Below the pieces are notes generated by a model. The model was not told where the DNA came from. It did no database searches and saw only the letters and a program-made list of their open reading frames with translations. From Pontibacter virosus (lineage in GTDB: Bacteria; Bacteroidota; Bacteroidia; Cytophagales; Hymenobacteraceae): 64,000 bases of DNA. The position numbers and the translations under genes were made by a program. Below, in pieces: positions 34,522 through 43,082 of the stretch; the first letter of the stretch is position 1, and each line of letters begins with the position of its first letter. The DNA is taken from positions 1-64,000 of the forward strand of contig NZ_QEKI01000017.1 of assembly GCF_003096355.1 (NCBI RefSeq), in the 5' to 3' direction.

Positions 34522-36081
34522 ATGAGCAGAATTTACCTCTGGGCTTTATCATTCCTGTTTGTGGCAATAGCGTTATTGCCCATCCTTTACCTGGTGTCAC
34601 ATTCTCTGGGAATCGGAAGTGAAATAGAGCTGGGGGCATACACTGCCTTGCTGAGAGGCCGGACGGTTCGGCTTTTGCTCCACACTGTTGGCATAGGGGC
34701 AGCCGTGGCGATCAGCGCGACCTTTTTAGGGTTGGTGCTGGGGTTTATCATCAGCAAGAACAACCTGCGGCATGGGCAGCTGCTCACCATCCTGCTGTTG
34801 GTCCCGCTGTTCCTGCCCCCCTACATCTTTGCTGTGGCCTGGGTTGACTTTTTTGTGGTGCTGGGCATGAGCCCCAGTGTTATTTATAGCCCGGCTGGAG
34901 CCATTTTCGTTCTTACCATCATCTACACACCCATTGCCATGCTCCTGCTTTCTAACTCTCTCCAGAATATAAATGCCAGCCTGGAGGAGGCGGCCATGAT
35001 CATGGTACCCTATAGAGAGGCCTTCTTCCGCATCATTCTGCCCTTGGTTAAGCCTGCTCTCCTATCTTCCGGCCTGCTTATCTTTATCTTAGCCATATCC
35101 GAGTTTTCTGTTCCTGCTTTTCTGTCGGTACAGGTGATGACGACGGAGATATTTACACAATTCTCGGCTTTCTATGATTTCGACTCGGCCATCATCCTGT
35201 CAGGCTCCCTAATTTTTCTTTGCACTATCGGGTTGCTGGCAGAGTCAAGCTATTTGACAGACAAGCCTTTCCTGACGATAGGAAGCCGAAACGGACGGTC
35301 CGGGTATACCGCCTCCGATAAGGATAAAAAGAAATGGCTGGCTGTCGCAGGGGGCTACCTCTTTTGCTCAACACTGGTCCCTATCGCTTTACTGGCCGTG
35401 CAGGCGCTCTCTCCTGGGTTGCAGCACCTGGCACAGGCTTTCGACTACCTGAAGGCAGAGATGTGGCAAACGTTTTTATACGCCTGTTGGGGTGCTTTGC
35501 TCCTCGTCCTGTTTGGTTTTGGATTTTCCTACCTGAAAGGAAGAAAGACCGCCCGGGCTGTGGATTTTATGTTAATCCTCTCTTTCGCTTTGCCTTCTGT
35601 GGTAACAGGAATAGCTCTGATCAGATACTATAACACGCCTGCCCTCAACTTCATCTACACCAGCCCGCTCATCATCATCATCGCTTACCTGATGCGGTAC
35701 CTGTTCGTGGCGGAGAAAATCCTGCATAACCGGCTGATGCAGATTCCGGCCAGCCTGGAGCAGGCGGCCCTGGTGAGCGGCGCCACAAAGTGGGGGGCGC
35801 TCTGGCAGATAACGGTACCCCTTGTGGCCGACGCCTTATTCGGAGCCTTTGTCATAAGCTTTATCTTCTGTATGGGTGAACTGGGAACAGCCATCATGGT
35901 CTATCCGCCGGGCACTTCGCTGCTTCCCATCAAGATCTTCACCATCATGGCGAACGCCCCGCAAAGCCTGACAAGCGCCATGTGCCTGGTGGCGCTGCTG
36001 TTCACCGGGAGCGTAACAGGGGGCCTGTTTGCCCTCTGGTACATTAAGAGAAGAGTAACTGCACGCTATGGCAGAAGTTGA
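34522..36081 (+). CDS. ABC-transporter permease, fused double-domain (FbpB-type)
   Basis: The 519-residue protein has about twelve membrane helices in two halves, each with a binding-protein-dependent permease EAA loop: SLEEAAMIMVPYREAFFRII near residue 155 and SLEQAALVSGATKWGALWQI near 420. This fused form is usual for FbpB/ThiP-type importers. It starts 16 bp after the binding-protein stop, and the ATPase gene overlaps its end by 14 bp. Confidence 0.92.
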   Translation: MSRIYLWALSFLFVAIALLPILYLVSHSLGIGSEIELGAYTALLRGRTVRLLLHTVGIGAAVAISATFLGLVLGFIISKNNLRHGQLLTILLLVPLFLPPYIFAVAWVDFFVVLGMSPSVIYSPAGAIFVLTIIYTPIAMLLLSNSLQNINASLEEAAMIMVPYREAFFRIILPLVKPALLSSGLLIFILAISEFSVPAFLSVQVMTTEIFTQFSAFYDFDSAIILSGSLIFLCTIGLLAESSYLTDKPFLTIGSRNGRSGYTASDKDKKKWLAVAGGYLFCSTLVPIALLAVQALSPGLQHLAQAFDYLKAEMWQTFLYACWGALLLVLFGFGFSYLKGRKTARAVDFMLILSFALPSVVTGIALIRYYNTPALNFIYTSPLIIIIAYLMRYLFVAEKILHNRLMQIPASLEQAALVSGATKWGALWQITVPLVADALFGAFVISFIFCMGELGTAIMVYPPGTSLLPIKIFTIMANAPQSLTSAMCLVALLFTGSVTGGLFALWYIKRRVTARYGRS

Positions 36082-36784
36082 GCTGAGGAATGTTTCTAAA
36101 TCTTACGGGAAGAAACAGGTACTCCAGGATATTACGGTAGAGGTTAAGAAAGGCGACCTTGCCTGCCTTTTAGGCAGTTCTGGTTCCGGGAAGACCACTA
36201 TCTTAAAATTGCTGGCCGGGTTTGAGGCACCGGACAGCGGGGAGATAAGCATCGGTGGTGAGGTAGTGAGCGGCAACGGGAAAGTGACTGTCGCACCTCA
36301 TAAGAGGGGAATCGGCTACATCTTCCAGGACCTGGCGCTGTGGCCGCACATGACGGCATTCGAGAACATAGCTTTCGGGCTAAAGGCCAGGAAGGAGCCA
36401 GATTATAGAATAAAAGTCCAGGAGACGGCAGAATGGCTTGGCGTGAAAGACTCGCTGGACAAGTACCCCTCCCAGTTATCAGGCGGCCAGCAACAATTAG
36501 TCGCTATTGGGCGAAGCCTAGTGCTCCAGCCCAGAGTCCTGCTGATGGATGAGCCGCTGGCCAACCTGGATGTGAAGCTGAAGAAAGTGGTGCGAGAAAA
36601 GATAATTGAGCTAAAGGAAGCGCTGGGGATTACCATTATCTACGTGTCCCATGACCACCGGGAGGCTTTTTCCCTGGCCTCCCAACTGATCATCCTCAAC
36701 GGGGCCAGCGTGGAAGCAATAGGCACCCCGGAAGAGATACGGCAATCGGACAGTGCGTTCATTAAATACTTTATAGAGCTGTGA
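36068..36784 (+). CDS. ABC-transporter ATPase, FbpC-type
   Basis: The 238-residue ATPase has a Walker A motif GSSGSGKTT (36-44), the signature LSGGQQQ, a Walker B motif VLLMDEPLANLD and a switch His in YVSHDHREA. It lacks the extra C-terminal regulatory domain of the longest family members. With the two genes upstream it forms a complete binding-protein-dependent importer. Confidence 0.94.
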   Translation: MAEVELRNVSKSYGKKQVLQDITVEVKKGDLACLLGSSGSGKTTILKLLAGFEAPDSGEISIGGEVVSGNGKVTVAPHKRGIGYIFQDLALWPHMTAFENIAFGLKARKEPDYRIKVQETAEWLGVKDSLDKYPSQLSGGQQQLVAIGRSLVLQPRVLLMDEPLANLDVKLKKVVREKIIELKEALGITIIYVSHDHREAFSLASQLIILNGASVEAIGTPEEIRQSDSAFIKYFIEL

Positions 36785-36806
36785 TTTTAATTTAAATGCG
36801 ATAAAG

Positions 36807-37568
36807 ATGCGAAAAATAAACTTAATAGGGCTGCTGGCAGGCGTTTGCTTTAGCTGTAATCAGCAAAACCAGCCGATCGGCACCACTGATAACGATACCC
36901 GGCAGGAAGAGGCCACTACCGTGACCACCCAACCTATAAGCCAACCGGAAGGGGTGAGACAAAATGTGGGGAACACCGTCTCCTTTGATTTCGAGGAGGC
37001 GCCTGAAGGAAAGTTGCCGGAAAATTGGAGCGCTCATAAAACCGGCAAGGGAAGTGAGATTAACTGGGGGATTGTGAATGACAGCGGCAACAAAGTGCTG
37101 GCGCAGTTAGCCGGCGACAACCCTAACAACCACTTTAATGTGGCCGTAAACGACAGCATCACTGCCAGAAATGTTTCTTTGCAGGCCCGGCTCAAATCGT
37201 TAAGGGGTAGAATGGACCAGGGCGGCGGGTTTGTCTGGCGGTTCCAGGACCCCGGAAACTATTACGTGGTTCGGGCGAACCCCCTGGAGGATAACGTGGT
37301 GCTTTACAAGGTAGAAAAAGGGAAAAGGACAGATCTGCCTTTAGTAGGGCAGGGAAGGACTTACGGCACCAAGACTGAGGTGCAGGGTGATGGTTGGAAT
37401 GATCTCCGGCTGGAAGCCCGTGACAGCCTCTTTACCGTGTACTATAACGAAATGGAGTTGTTCAGGGTCATTGACAAAACCTTCCCCCAGGCCGGCAAAG
37501 TTGGATTCTGGACCAAAGCCGATGCCGTGACCTATTTTGATGACCTGCAGGTAGAAGTATTACCGTAA
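36807..37568 (+). CDS. Lipoprotein with LamG/DUF1080-like fold
   Basis: The 253-residue lipoprotein has a cysteine near residues 14-17 after a hydrophobic start, a Thr/Gln-rich spacer, and a beta-rich domain (about 55-250). That domain contains SFDFEEAPEGKLPENWSAHK, GGGFVWRFQDPGNYYVVRAN, GWNDLRLEARDSLFTVYYN and FPQAGKVGFWTKADAVTYFD, like the concanavalin-type DUF1080/LamG superfamily. No catalytic signature is evident. Its position between an importer and a DUF1259 gene suggests a surface-exposed partner, not a sugar enzyme. Confidence 0.65.
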   Translation: MRKINLIGLLAGVCFSCNQQNQPIGTTDNDTRQEEATTVTTQPISQPEGVRQNVGNTVSFDFEEAPEGKLPENWSAHKTGKGSEINWGIVNDSGNKVLAQLAGDNPNNHFNVAVNDSITARNVSLQARLKSLRGRMDQGGGFVWRFQDPGNYYVVRANPLEDNVVLYKVEKGKRTDLPLVGQGRTYGTKTEVQGDGWNDLRLEARDSLFTVYYNEMELFRVIDKTFPQAGKVGFWTKADAVTYFDDLQVEVLP

Positions 37569-37616
37569 GTATAATTTTAAACATAAATTTTCAGATAAAA
37601 ATTAACACTGGACTTC

Positions 37617-38600
37617 ATGAAGAACATCATAAACCGTCGACAGGCCCTTCGTGCTACTGCGTTACTGGGCACGCTGCCCCTTATAGGTATACCTGAGTTA
37701 CAGGCAGCCCCGCAAAAAGGGAAAACACCTCCTCTTAGCTCGCAGGAGATTGCGGCCATTGAAGCTGCCATGGGTAAGAAAGGAACTTATAAAGAGGCCG
37801 AAGCCACGCATACCACGGCGCTGCCTAGAAATGATTTAAAGGTCAAGATAAAGGGCGAAGCCGTACCGATTTCCTTCGGATTTGGTGGCTGGGCCGCTAT
37901 TAAGAAAACCGTGGATGGTAAGACCGCGATGCTGATGAGCGACACGGTGCTGCTGCAGGAGGAGGTAAACCCTTTGATCTCCGCGGCCCATGCCAATGGC
38001 TTGGAGGTAAGCGCTATCCACAACCATTTCTTTTACGAAGAACCGCGCATCTTTTACATGCACCTGCATGGGATGGGTACCCCGGCAGAGCTGGCAAAGA
38101 AGTTTGCCGCGACCATCAGCCAAAGCAAGATCTCCCCTGCAAACCAACCCAAAACCACTACAGCTGTTGGTTCGGCGGGGGATCAAAGATTTTACACACC
38201 AGCCCTGGATGGCATCGTCGGGCATAAAGGCACGGTGAACGGCCCCACCTACAAATACACCGTGGGACGTGAAGATTTAACCATCATGGCCATGGGTACG
38301 GAGCTGACGCCATCCATCGGGTTGAACTCCTGGGCCTCCTTTGCCGGGGATAGAGATAATGCCCACGTAGCTGGAGATATTGCGATGCTGGAACCTGAAG
38401 TAAACCCTGTGATAGCGGCTCTCCGTCGAAATAATCTGGAAGTGGTGGCCCTGCACAACCATATGCTCGGCGACGACCCGCGCATGATATTTCTGCACTA
38501 TTATGGGCGTGGGCAGGCGAGAGAATTGGCAAAGGGCTTCCGGGCAGCACTTGACGAGTTGGGCAGGCATGGCAAGGCAATGAACCATAAAAAGCATTGA
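37617..38600 (+). CDS. DUF1259 (LppY/LpqO) exported protein
   Basis: The 327-residue protein has a twin-Arg-like start (NRRQALRATALLGTLP) and two similar halves of the DUF1259 type. The first carries LEVSAIHNHFFYEEPRIFYM (about residues 132-151) and the second LEVVALHNHMLGDDPRMIFL (about 278-297). The paired His-Asn-His boxes and acidic flanks look like metal sites. DUF1259 proteins have no established reaction. A Tat-type signal would fit export of a folded metal-binding protein. It is followed by fetAB-like genes. Confidence 0.85.
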   Translation: MKNIINRRQALRATALLGTLPLIGIPELQAAPQKGKTPPLSSQEIAAIEAAMGKKGTYKEAEATHTTALPRNDLKVKIKGEAVPISFGFGGWAAIKKTVDGKTAMLMSDTVLLQEEVNPLISAAHANGLEVSAIHNHFFYEEPRIFYMHLHGMGTPAELAKKFAATISQSKISPANQPKTTTAVGSAGDQRFYTPALDGIVGHKGTVNGPTYKYTVGREDLTIMAMGTELTPSIGLNSWASFAGDRDNAHVAGDIAMLEPEVNPVIAALRRNNLEVVALHNHMLGDDPRMIFLHYYGRGQARELAKGFRAALDELGRHGKAMNHKKH

Positions 38601-38616
38601 TGTTACAAAAGCTAAA

Positions 38617-38648
38617 GCCCCTATCCATGCAGCGCATGTTTTAGGGGC
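38617..38648 (+). repeat. Hairpin between DUF1259 gene and fetA
   Basis: GCCCCTA (38617-38623) pairs with TAGGGGC (38642-38648), with an inner CATGC/GCATG helix. There is no T-run after it, so it is more likely a partial terminator or mRNA-stabilising hairpin than a full stop. Confidence 0.5.
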
Positions 38649-38668
38649 GGGCTTCTGAACGCATAAAG

Positions 38669-39301
38669 ATGATTCATGCCAAAGATGTAGTAGTTAGGTT
38701 TGATCAGGAGACTGTTCTGGATAATTTGTCTTTTAAAGTGGGACAAAGCGATAAAGTGGCCGTAAAGGGGCCGTCAGGATCGGGGAAAAGTACCCTGCTG
38801 CATGTGCTGATGGGTTTTGTGATACCAGAAAGCGGTGAAATAATCATTGCAGGGCACCCTTTGAGCCAAGAGCATATTCAGAAGATACGTTCCCAAATAG
38901 CCTGGCTACCCCAGGAGCTGCCCCTGCTCCTTGATCGGGTGCGGGATTTGTTGCTGATGCCTTTCTCCTTTGCCCGCAACAAGCACCTGCTGCCATCTGA
39001 CAGGGAGGTAGCAGAGGTTTTTGAGGCTTTCCGGCTGGAGACCACCTTACTGAACAAACCTTTGCAGGAGATATCGGGTGGGCAGAAGCAACGGGTCGCA
39101 TTAGCATCCTGTGTGCTGATGAAAAGGCCCCTGCTTCTGCTGGATGAACCAACCTCCGCGCTGGATGCTGTGACGAAGCAGTGCGTCATGGACTACCTTT
39201 TTAATCTTCGGGAAGTAACGATACTGGCGCTTTCTCATGACCAGGAATGGATTGCCCGTTCCGATGGGGTTATCTCTTTAGGAAACGCGTCACATCATTA
39301 A
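38669..39301 (+). CDS. fetA: ABC ATPase, FetA/YbbL-like
   Basis: The 210-residue ATPase has a Walker A motif GPSGSGKST (34-42), the signature ISGGQKQR, a Walker B motif LLLLDEPTSALD, and LSHDQEW for the switch His. Its compact size and the downstream UPF0014 permease match FetAB, reported in E. coli as an iron exporter. It lies 12 bp before fetB. Confidence 0.82.
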   Translation: MIHAKDVVVRFDQETVLDNLSFKVGQSDKVAVKGPSGSGKSTLLHVLMGFVIPESGEIIIAGHPLSQEHIQKIRSQIAWLPQELPLLLDRVRDLLLMPFSFARNKHLLPSDREVAEVFEAFRLETTLLNKPLQEISGGQKQRVALASCVLMKRPLLLLDEPTSALDAVTKQCVMDYLFNLREVTILALSHDQEWIARSDGVISLGNASHH

Positions 39302-39313
39302 ATTAGCAGGAAC

Positions 39314-40108
39314 GTGGACGGGATAAAGGATATACAATGGCCTTTTTTACTGCTCGGTTACCTGTTGCTGCTGCTGCCCCTTGCCCTGCTGGGGTACTAC
39401 CGTACGGGACTGATAAAGCCCACTCTTATGGCGGTGGCCAGAATGACAATCCAATTGTCTCTGGTAGGCCTTTACCTGGAGTTTATCTTCAAGCTGGACA
39501 ACGTCTGGGTCAACCTGCTCTGGATCATCCTGATGGTGGCTTTTGCCTCGCTGGCGGTTATCAGCAGGACCAGCCTTACGCATAGGCTTTATCTTATACC
39601 TGTTTTCTGGGCCATTGGCCTTAGTCTCACCGTGATAGTAGCGTACTTTTTCACTGTAGTGATCAGGCTGGAGAACTACTTTGAAGCTCGGTACCTGATT
39701 CCAATTACCGGTATGTTGCTGGGTAACTGCATGCACAGCAACATCATCGGACTGAATGCTTACTATAGCAGACTCCGCCTGGAACAGCAGCTATACCGCT
39801 ACGCGCTGGCTAACGGCGCCACCCGCGGAGAAGCACTTCACCCCTTTGTACGGGATGCTCTGGTCAAGGCCTTCAACCCCTCTATCGCCAGCATGGCCGT
39901 GATTGGCCTGGTGTCGCTGCCTGGGATGATGACAGGGCAGATATTGGGCGGAAGCGACCCTAGTGTGGCCATAAAATACCAGCTCATGATCATGGTCACC
40001 ATTTTCACCTCCTCCCTTCTCACGGTACTCCTGACGATTTTCTTCGCTAACCGATATGCCTTTGATGCCTATGATAATTTCAAGCTTGACAGCCTCAAGC
40101 CCCAGTAG
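39314..40108 (+). CDS. fetB: Iron-export permease FetB/YbbM-like (UPF0014)
   Basis: The 264-residue protein with about seven membrane helices matches UPF0014: PTLMAVARMTIQLSLVGLYL early, IPITGMLLGNCMHSNIIGLN and ALANGATRGEALHPFVRDAL in the middle, and IGLVSLPGMMTGQILGGSDP later. It starts with GTG at 39314. With fetA it should form a complete exporter. It sits in the same direction and close to the importer genes, an odd pairing of opposite activities. Confidence 0.85.
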   Translation: MDGIKDIQWPFLLLGYLLLLLPLALLGYYRTGLIKPTLMAVARMTIQLSLVGLYLEFIFKLDNVWVNLLWIILMVAFASLAVISRTSLTHRLYLIPVFWAIGLSLTVIVAYFFTVVIRLENYFEARYLIPITGMLLGNCMHSNIIGLNAYYSRLRLEQQLYRYALANGATRGEALHPFVRDALVKAFNPSIASMAVIGLVSLPGMMTGQILGGSDPSVAIKYQLMIMVTIFTSSLLTVLLTIFFANRYAFDAYDNFKLDSLKPQ

Positions 40109-40169
40109 CATAATAGCAAAAGCAGTCTCACATGTAACTGTCCACTAAACCTGCGCAACCTGTGTCAAT

Positions 40170-42362
40170 ATGTACAAAGACCTCCTCTTCCGTTGCTTTT
40201 GTGTTCTCTCTTGCCTCTTGACGGCTCCCTGTTATGAAACCGTGGCGCAGGTGAGTCTGCCTGATACTATCCGGACTAACTTCACAGAAGCAGGGATCCA
40301 GCTCGATGGCATCCTGGATGAGCCTGCCTGGAAAGAAGCTACCCGGATCTCTAATTTTACCCAGCGGGAGTTAAACGAGGGTGAGCTGGCCACCGAACGC
40401 ACGGAGGTGGCTGTGGTGTACACGCAGAAGGCCCTCTACATCGGAGCCTGGTGCTACGACCGGGAGCCAGATAAAATAATCGCAAAGGAACTTAGAAGGG
40501 ACTTCAACCACAGTGTGGATGATAACTTCGAGGTCATCATTGATACGTACCTCGACAAGCGGAACGGTTTTCTGTTCATCGTCAACCCTAACGGGGCCCG
40601 CAAAGATGCCCAGGTTTTAAATAATGGGGGCAGCTTTAACGTCAACTGGAATGGGGTCTGGAATGTAAAGACCTCCATCACCGCGGAAGGATGGTTTGCT
40701 GAGTTTGAAATACCCTTCTCCACCTTAAAATTCAGGTCAGGTCTTGAACAGCAGGTTTGGGGGATAAACTTCGAACGTAACATCCGCCGGAAACGGGAAC
40801 AAATCCTGTGGCAGGGGTGGTCGAGGGATTCAGAATTGGAGTTTGTCAATCGGGCAGGAGCGTTGAAAGGATTGAGCAACATTGAAGACAAGGCTTTTGT
40901 GGAGGTGAAACCCTATGGCATTGCCGGAATGCAACTCAACAGAAGAGATGCTAATAAAGGGGTGCTCAATGCGGGTGGGGATGTGAATTACTTGGTGACA
41001 CCTACGCTCCGGCTAAACCTTACGGTCAACACCGACTTTGCACAGGTGGAGGCGGACCGGGCGCAAATCAACCTGACCCGGTTCCCGGTGTTTTTCCCGG
41101 AGCGGCGTGAGTTTTTCCTGGAGGGGGAAGACTACTTTGACATGGGGCTCGGTGACCGGATAATAGGCTTTTATAGCAGAAGGATAGGGCTTAACCAAAA
41201 CCGAGAGCCGGTGTCCATTATAGCAGGGGCAAGGATGTTGGGCAAGATCAACAACTCCACGGTTGGGGCGATGAGCTTACAGACGGCCGAACAAGGCAGC
41301 GGGGAAAACCATTCCCCCACTACCAATTATACGGTGCTAAGCTGGCGGCAGGATGTGCTAAAGCAGTCAAGCGTAGGTATCATGTCTACGAACAAATACG
41401 CCCAGGGACGTCATCACAGCACCACAGGGGGATACGCCCGCTACAGTACCTCTTCCCTTTTCGGAGACAAGAACCTGATGGCTGGCGGAGCTTACGCCCG
41501 AAACTATAACTCAGATGGCACGCCGGCTGACGCCAGCGCTCACCGTTTCTTTGTCAGCTACCCCAATGACCGCATCCAGTTTGACGCAGCCTGGAACCGC
41601 AGTGCGACCAACTTTAACCCGGAGGTAGGTTTCCTGAGTCGGGATAACTTTCAGGAGTTTTACACCGAGCTGGAGTTCCGGCCCCGCCCCACCAAGAACT
41701 TCCTGCGCTGGATCAGGCAGTTCAGTTTTAAGCCGCTGGACATGAACTGGTTCATTTACGATGACACCAAGCAGATGCAGAGCTTCTTCTACGAGATCAG
41801 GCCGCTGGGCTTCGAGACAAGGGGCGGCGAGTCTTTCGAGTTTAATATTCAGCGCCGCGGGGAGGGAGTCAGGGAGCCCTTTGAGATTGGCAGAGGGATT
41901 TTTATACAGCCAGGTGACTATTGGCAAACCCGGTATGAGATACAAGCCAGCACCTTTTCTAGCCGGGAGTTCTCGGTAGGCACTGCCGTTAATTGGGGCA
42001 GGTTCTATGACGGTAAAATAACAGAAAGTGCCTTCGGCCTCAATTGGCGTGCAAGCCGTTACCTGAACGCCAACCTAAATTACGAACATAATTGGGTGAG
42101 CCTGCCGGAAGGGAGCTTCCATGCCAGGTTAGTCAACAGCCAAATCGCTTATGCGCTGAGCCCGAATGTATTCGGCTCCCTGTTTGGCCAATGGAACGAT
42201 GAGGACAGGGAAGCCATTTTGAACTACCGGCTCCACATCATCCCCAGGATAGGCACGGATTTCTTCTTTATCGTGAACCAGCTCTACGACACCTCCGGCC
42301 TGGGATGGAAGCTGACCCAGACGCTCATTATCGGCAAATTGATTTGGCGGTTCGTGCTATGA
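40170..42362 (+). CDS. DUF5916 protein with CBM9-like N terminus, outer membrane
   Basis: This 730-residue exported protein has a signal peptide and then a carbohydrate-binding-family-9-like domain (about 35-210: ILDEPAWKEATRISNFTQRE, VAVVYTQKALYIGAWCYDRE, FEVIIDTYLDKRNGFLFIVN). A long beta-barrel-like DUF5916 region follows, with FPVFFPERREFFLEGEDYFD and SIIAGARMLGKINNSTVGAM. Such proteins are common in Bacteroidota, and their substrate is unknown. It follows fetB by 61 bp. Confidence 0.85.
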   Translation: MYKDLLFRCFCVLSCLLTAPCYETVAQVSLPDTIRTNFTEAGIQLDGILDEPAWKEATRISNFTQRELNEGELATERTEVAVVYTQKALYIGAWCYDREPDKIIAKELRRDFNHSVDDNFEVIIDTYLDKRNGFLFIVNPNGARKDAQVLNNGGSFNVNWNGVWNVKTSITAEGWFAEFEIPFSTLKFRSGLEQQVWGINFERNIRRKREQILWQGWSRDSELEFVNRAGALKGLSNIEDKAFVEVKPYGIAGMQLNRRDANKGVLNAGGDVNYLVTPTLRLNLTVNTDFAQVEADRAQINLTRFPVFFPERREFFLEGEDYFDMGLGDRIIGFYSRRIGLNQNREPVSIIAGARMLGKINNSTVGAMSLQTAEQGSGENHSPTTNYTVLSWRQDVLKQSSVGIMSTNKYAQGRHHSTTGGYARYSTSSLFGDKNLMAGGAYARNYNSDGTPADASAHRFFVSYPNDRIQFDAAWNRSATNFNPEVGFLSRDNFQEFYTELEFRPRPTKNFLRWIRQFSFKPLDMNWFIYDDTKQMQSFFYEIRPLGFETRGGESFEFNIQRRGEGVREPFEIGRGIFIQPGDYWQTRYEIQASTFSSREFSVGTAVNWGRFYDGKITESAFGLNWRASRYLNANLNYEHNWVSLPEGSFHARLVNSQIAYALSPNVFGSLFGQWNDEDREAILNYRLHIIPRIGTDFFFIVNQLYDTSGLGWKLTQTLIIGKLIWRFVL

Positions 42363-42516
42363 GGACCACATTCCCGCTAAGAACAGAAGGTTATCAAAAA
42401 TATGCCGCTGCTATAGGAGGGACAAGACAGCATAACGCGATCACAAAGAAGCAACCATTAAATGGTTGACAACCACAGGATCATTCTATTGGTTATCAAG
42501 CATATATTTTAACCCT

Positions 42517-42845
42517 TTAACAAACCCTAGCAACACCAGTATTGTGGCAGAAATCCCAGAAAGCCCTCCGCTCGGCTTCCTTCCGTTCGCCAAGCTTGAA
42601 AAGGATTATCGTCCACTTGAACAAAAAGTCCGGAAAGCCGCTGTCATCCGGGAAGTTTTTGTTGACATGGTTGAGGTAGCTAAGTTCGCCCGGGAAGTCA
42701 TTAAGTTGAATGTAAAGCGCCAGTGGCAAGTATTAGAGCCCCAGCTGTCGTTATAAGCGCTGCTCCACCGATTCTTGCCAGCCGCAAGGGTTAATTTGAT
42801 CTGCCAGATCTTGCTTTTGATGCTTTCTTGGAGCTCCGGTGTCAT
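42517..42845 (-). pseudogene. Frameshifted small helical-repeat-like gene
   Basis: Starting at 42845 the minus strand reads MTPELQESIKSKIWQIKLTL and AYNDSWGSNT. At about 42729 the sense continues one frame over as LPLALYIQLNDFPGELSYLN, HVNKNFPDDSGF and FKLGERKEAERRAFWDFCHN to a stop at 42517. The two halves fit one helical-repeat protein if one base is missing. Either the gene is broken or the base was lost in sequencing. Confidence 0.5.
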
Positions 42846-43082
42846 AAGTGTTGCTTGAGCAGCTCCTTCCCCTTGCGCAGTACTTTACCTAAGCCGTATA
42901 GGTGAAAATTTATAATTTATTAAATGTCTTATAATTTTGCGATATGTTAAACAGCAAACGGTCTGTTTTGCTTCACACATCGTTTCGTCTCCAGCCGCGA
43001 GTGATGCAATGTCCCTACAGCCGTAGTTGACAAGGAGAGCCAAAGTGTTACCTTTGTGACCGTTCACCTTACCGGATTCTTC
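42846..43082. other. Intergenic region upstream of the PDDEXK gene
   Basis: No open gene is seen. It contains the start region of the minus-strand frameshifted gene and the promoter region for the plus-strand PDDEXK gene. Confidence 0.4.

Noticed and set aside
33489..36784. Thiamine (ThiBPQ) or phosphonate importer
   Set aside because: The permease type fits these too, but the binding protein aligns better with the ferric-type family by its N-terminal and central motifs. Substrate left open.
42466..42756. 96-aa plus-strand frame opposite the frameshifted gene
   Set aside because: Its codons are the complement of a better protein reading on the minus strand and it has no family character.
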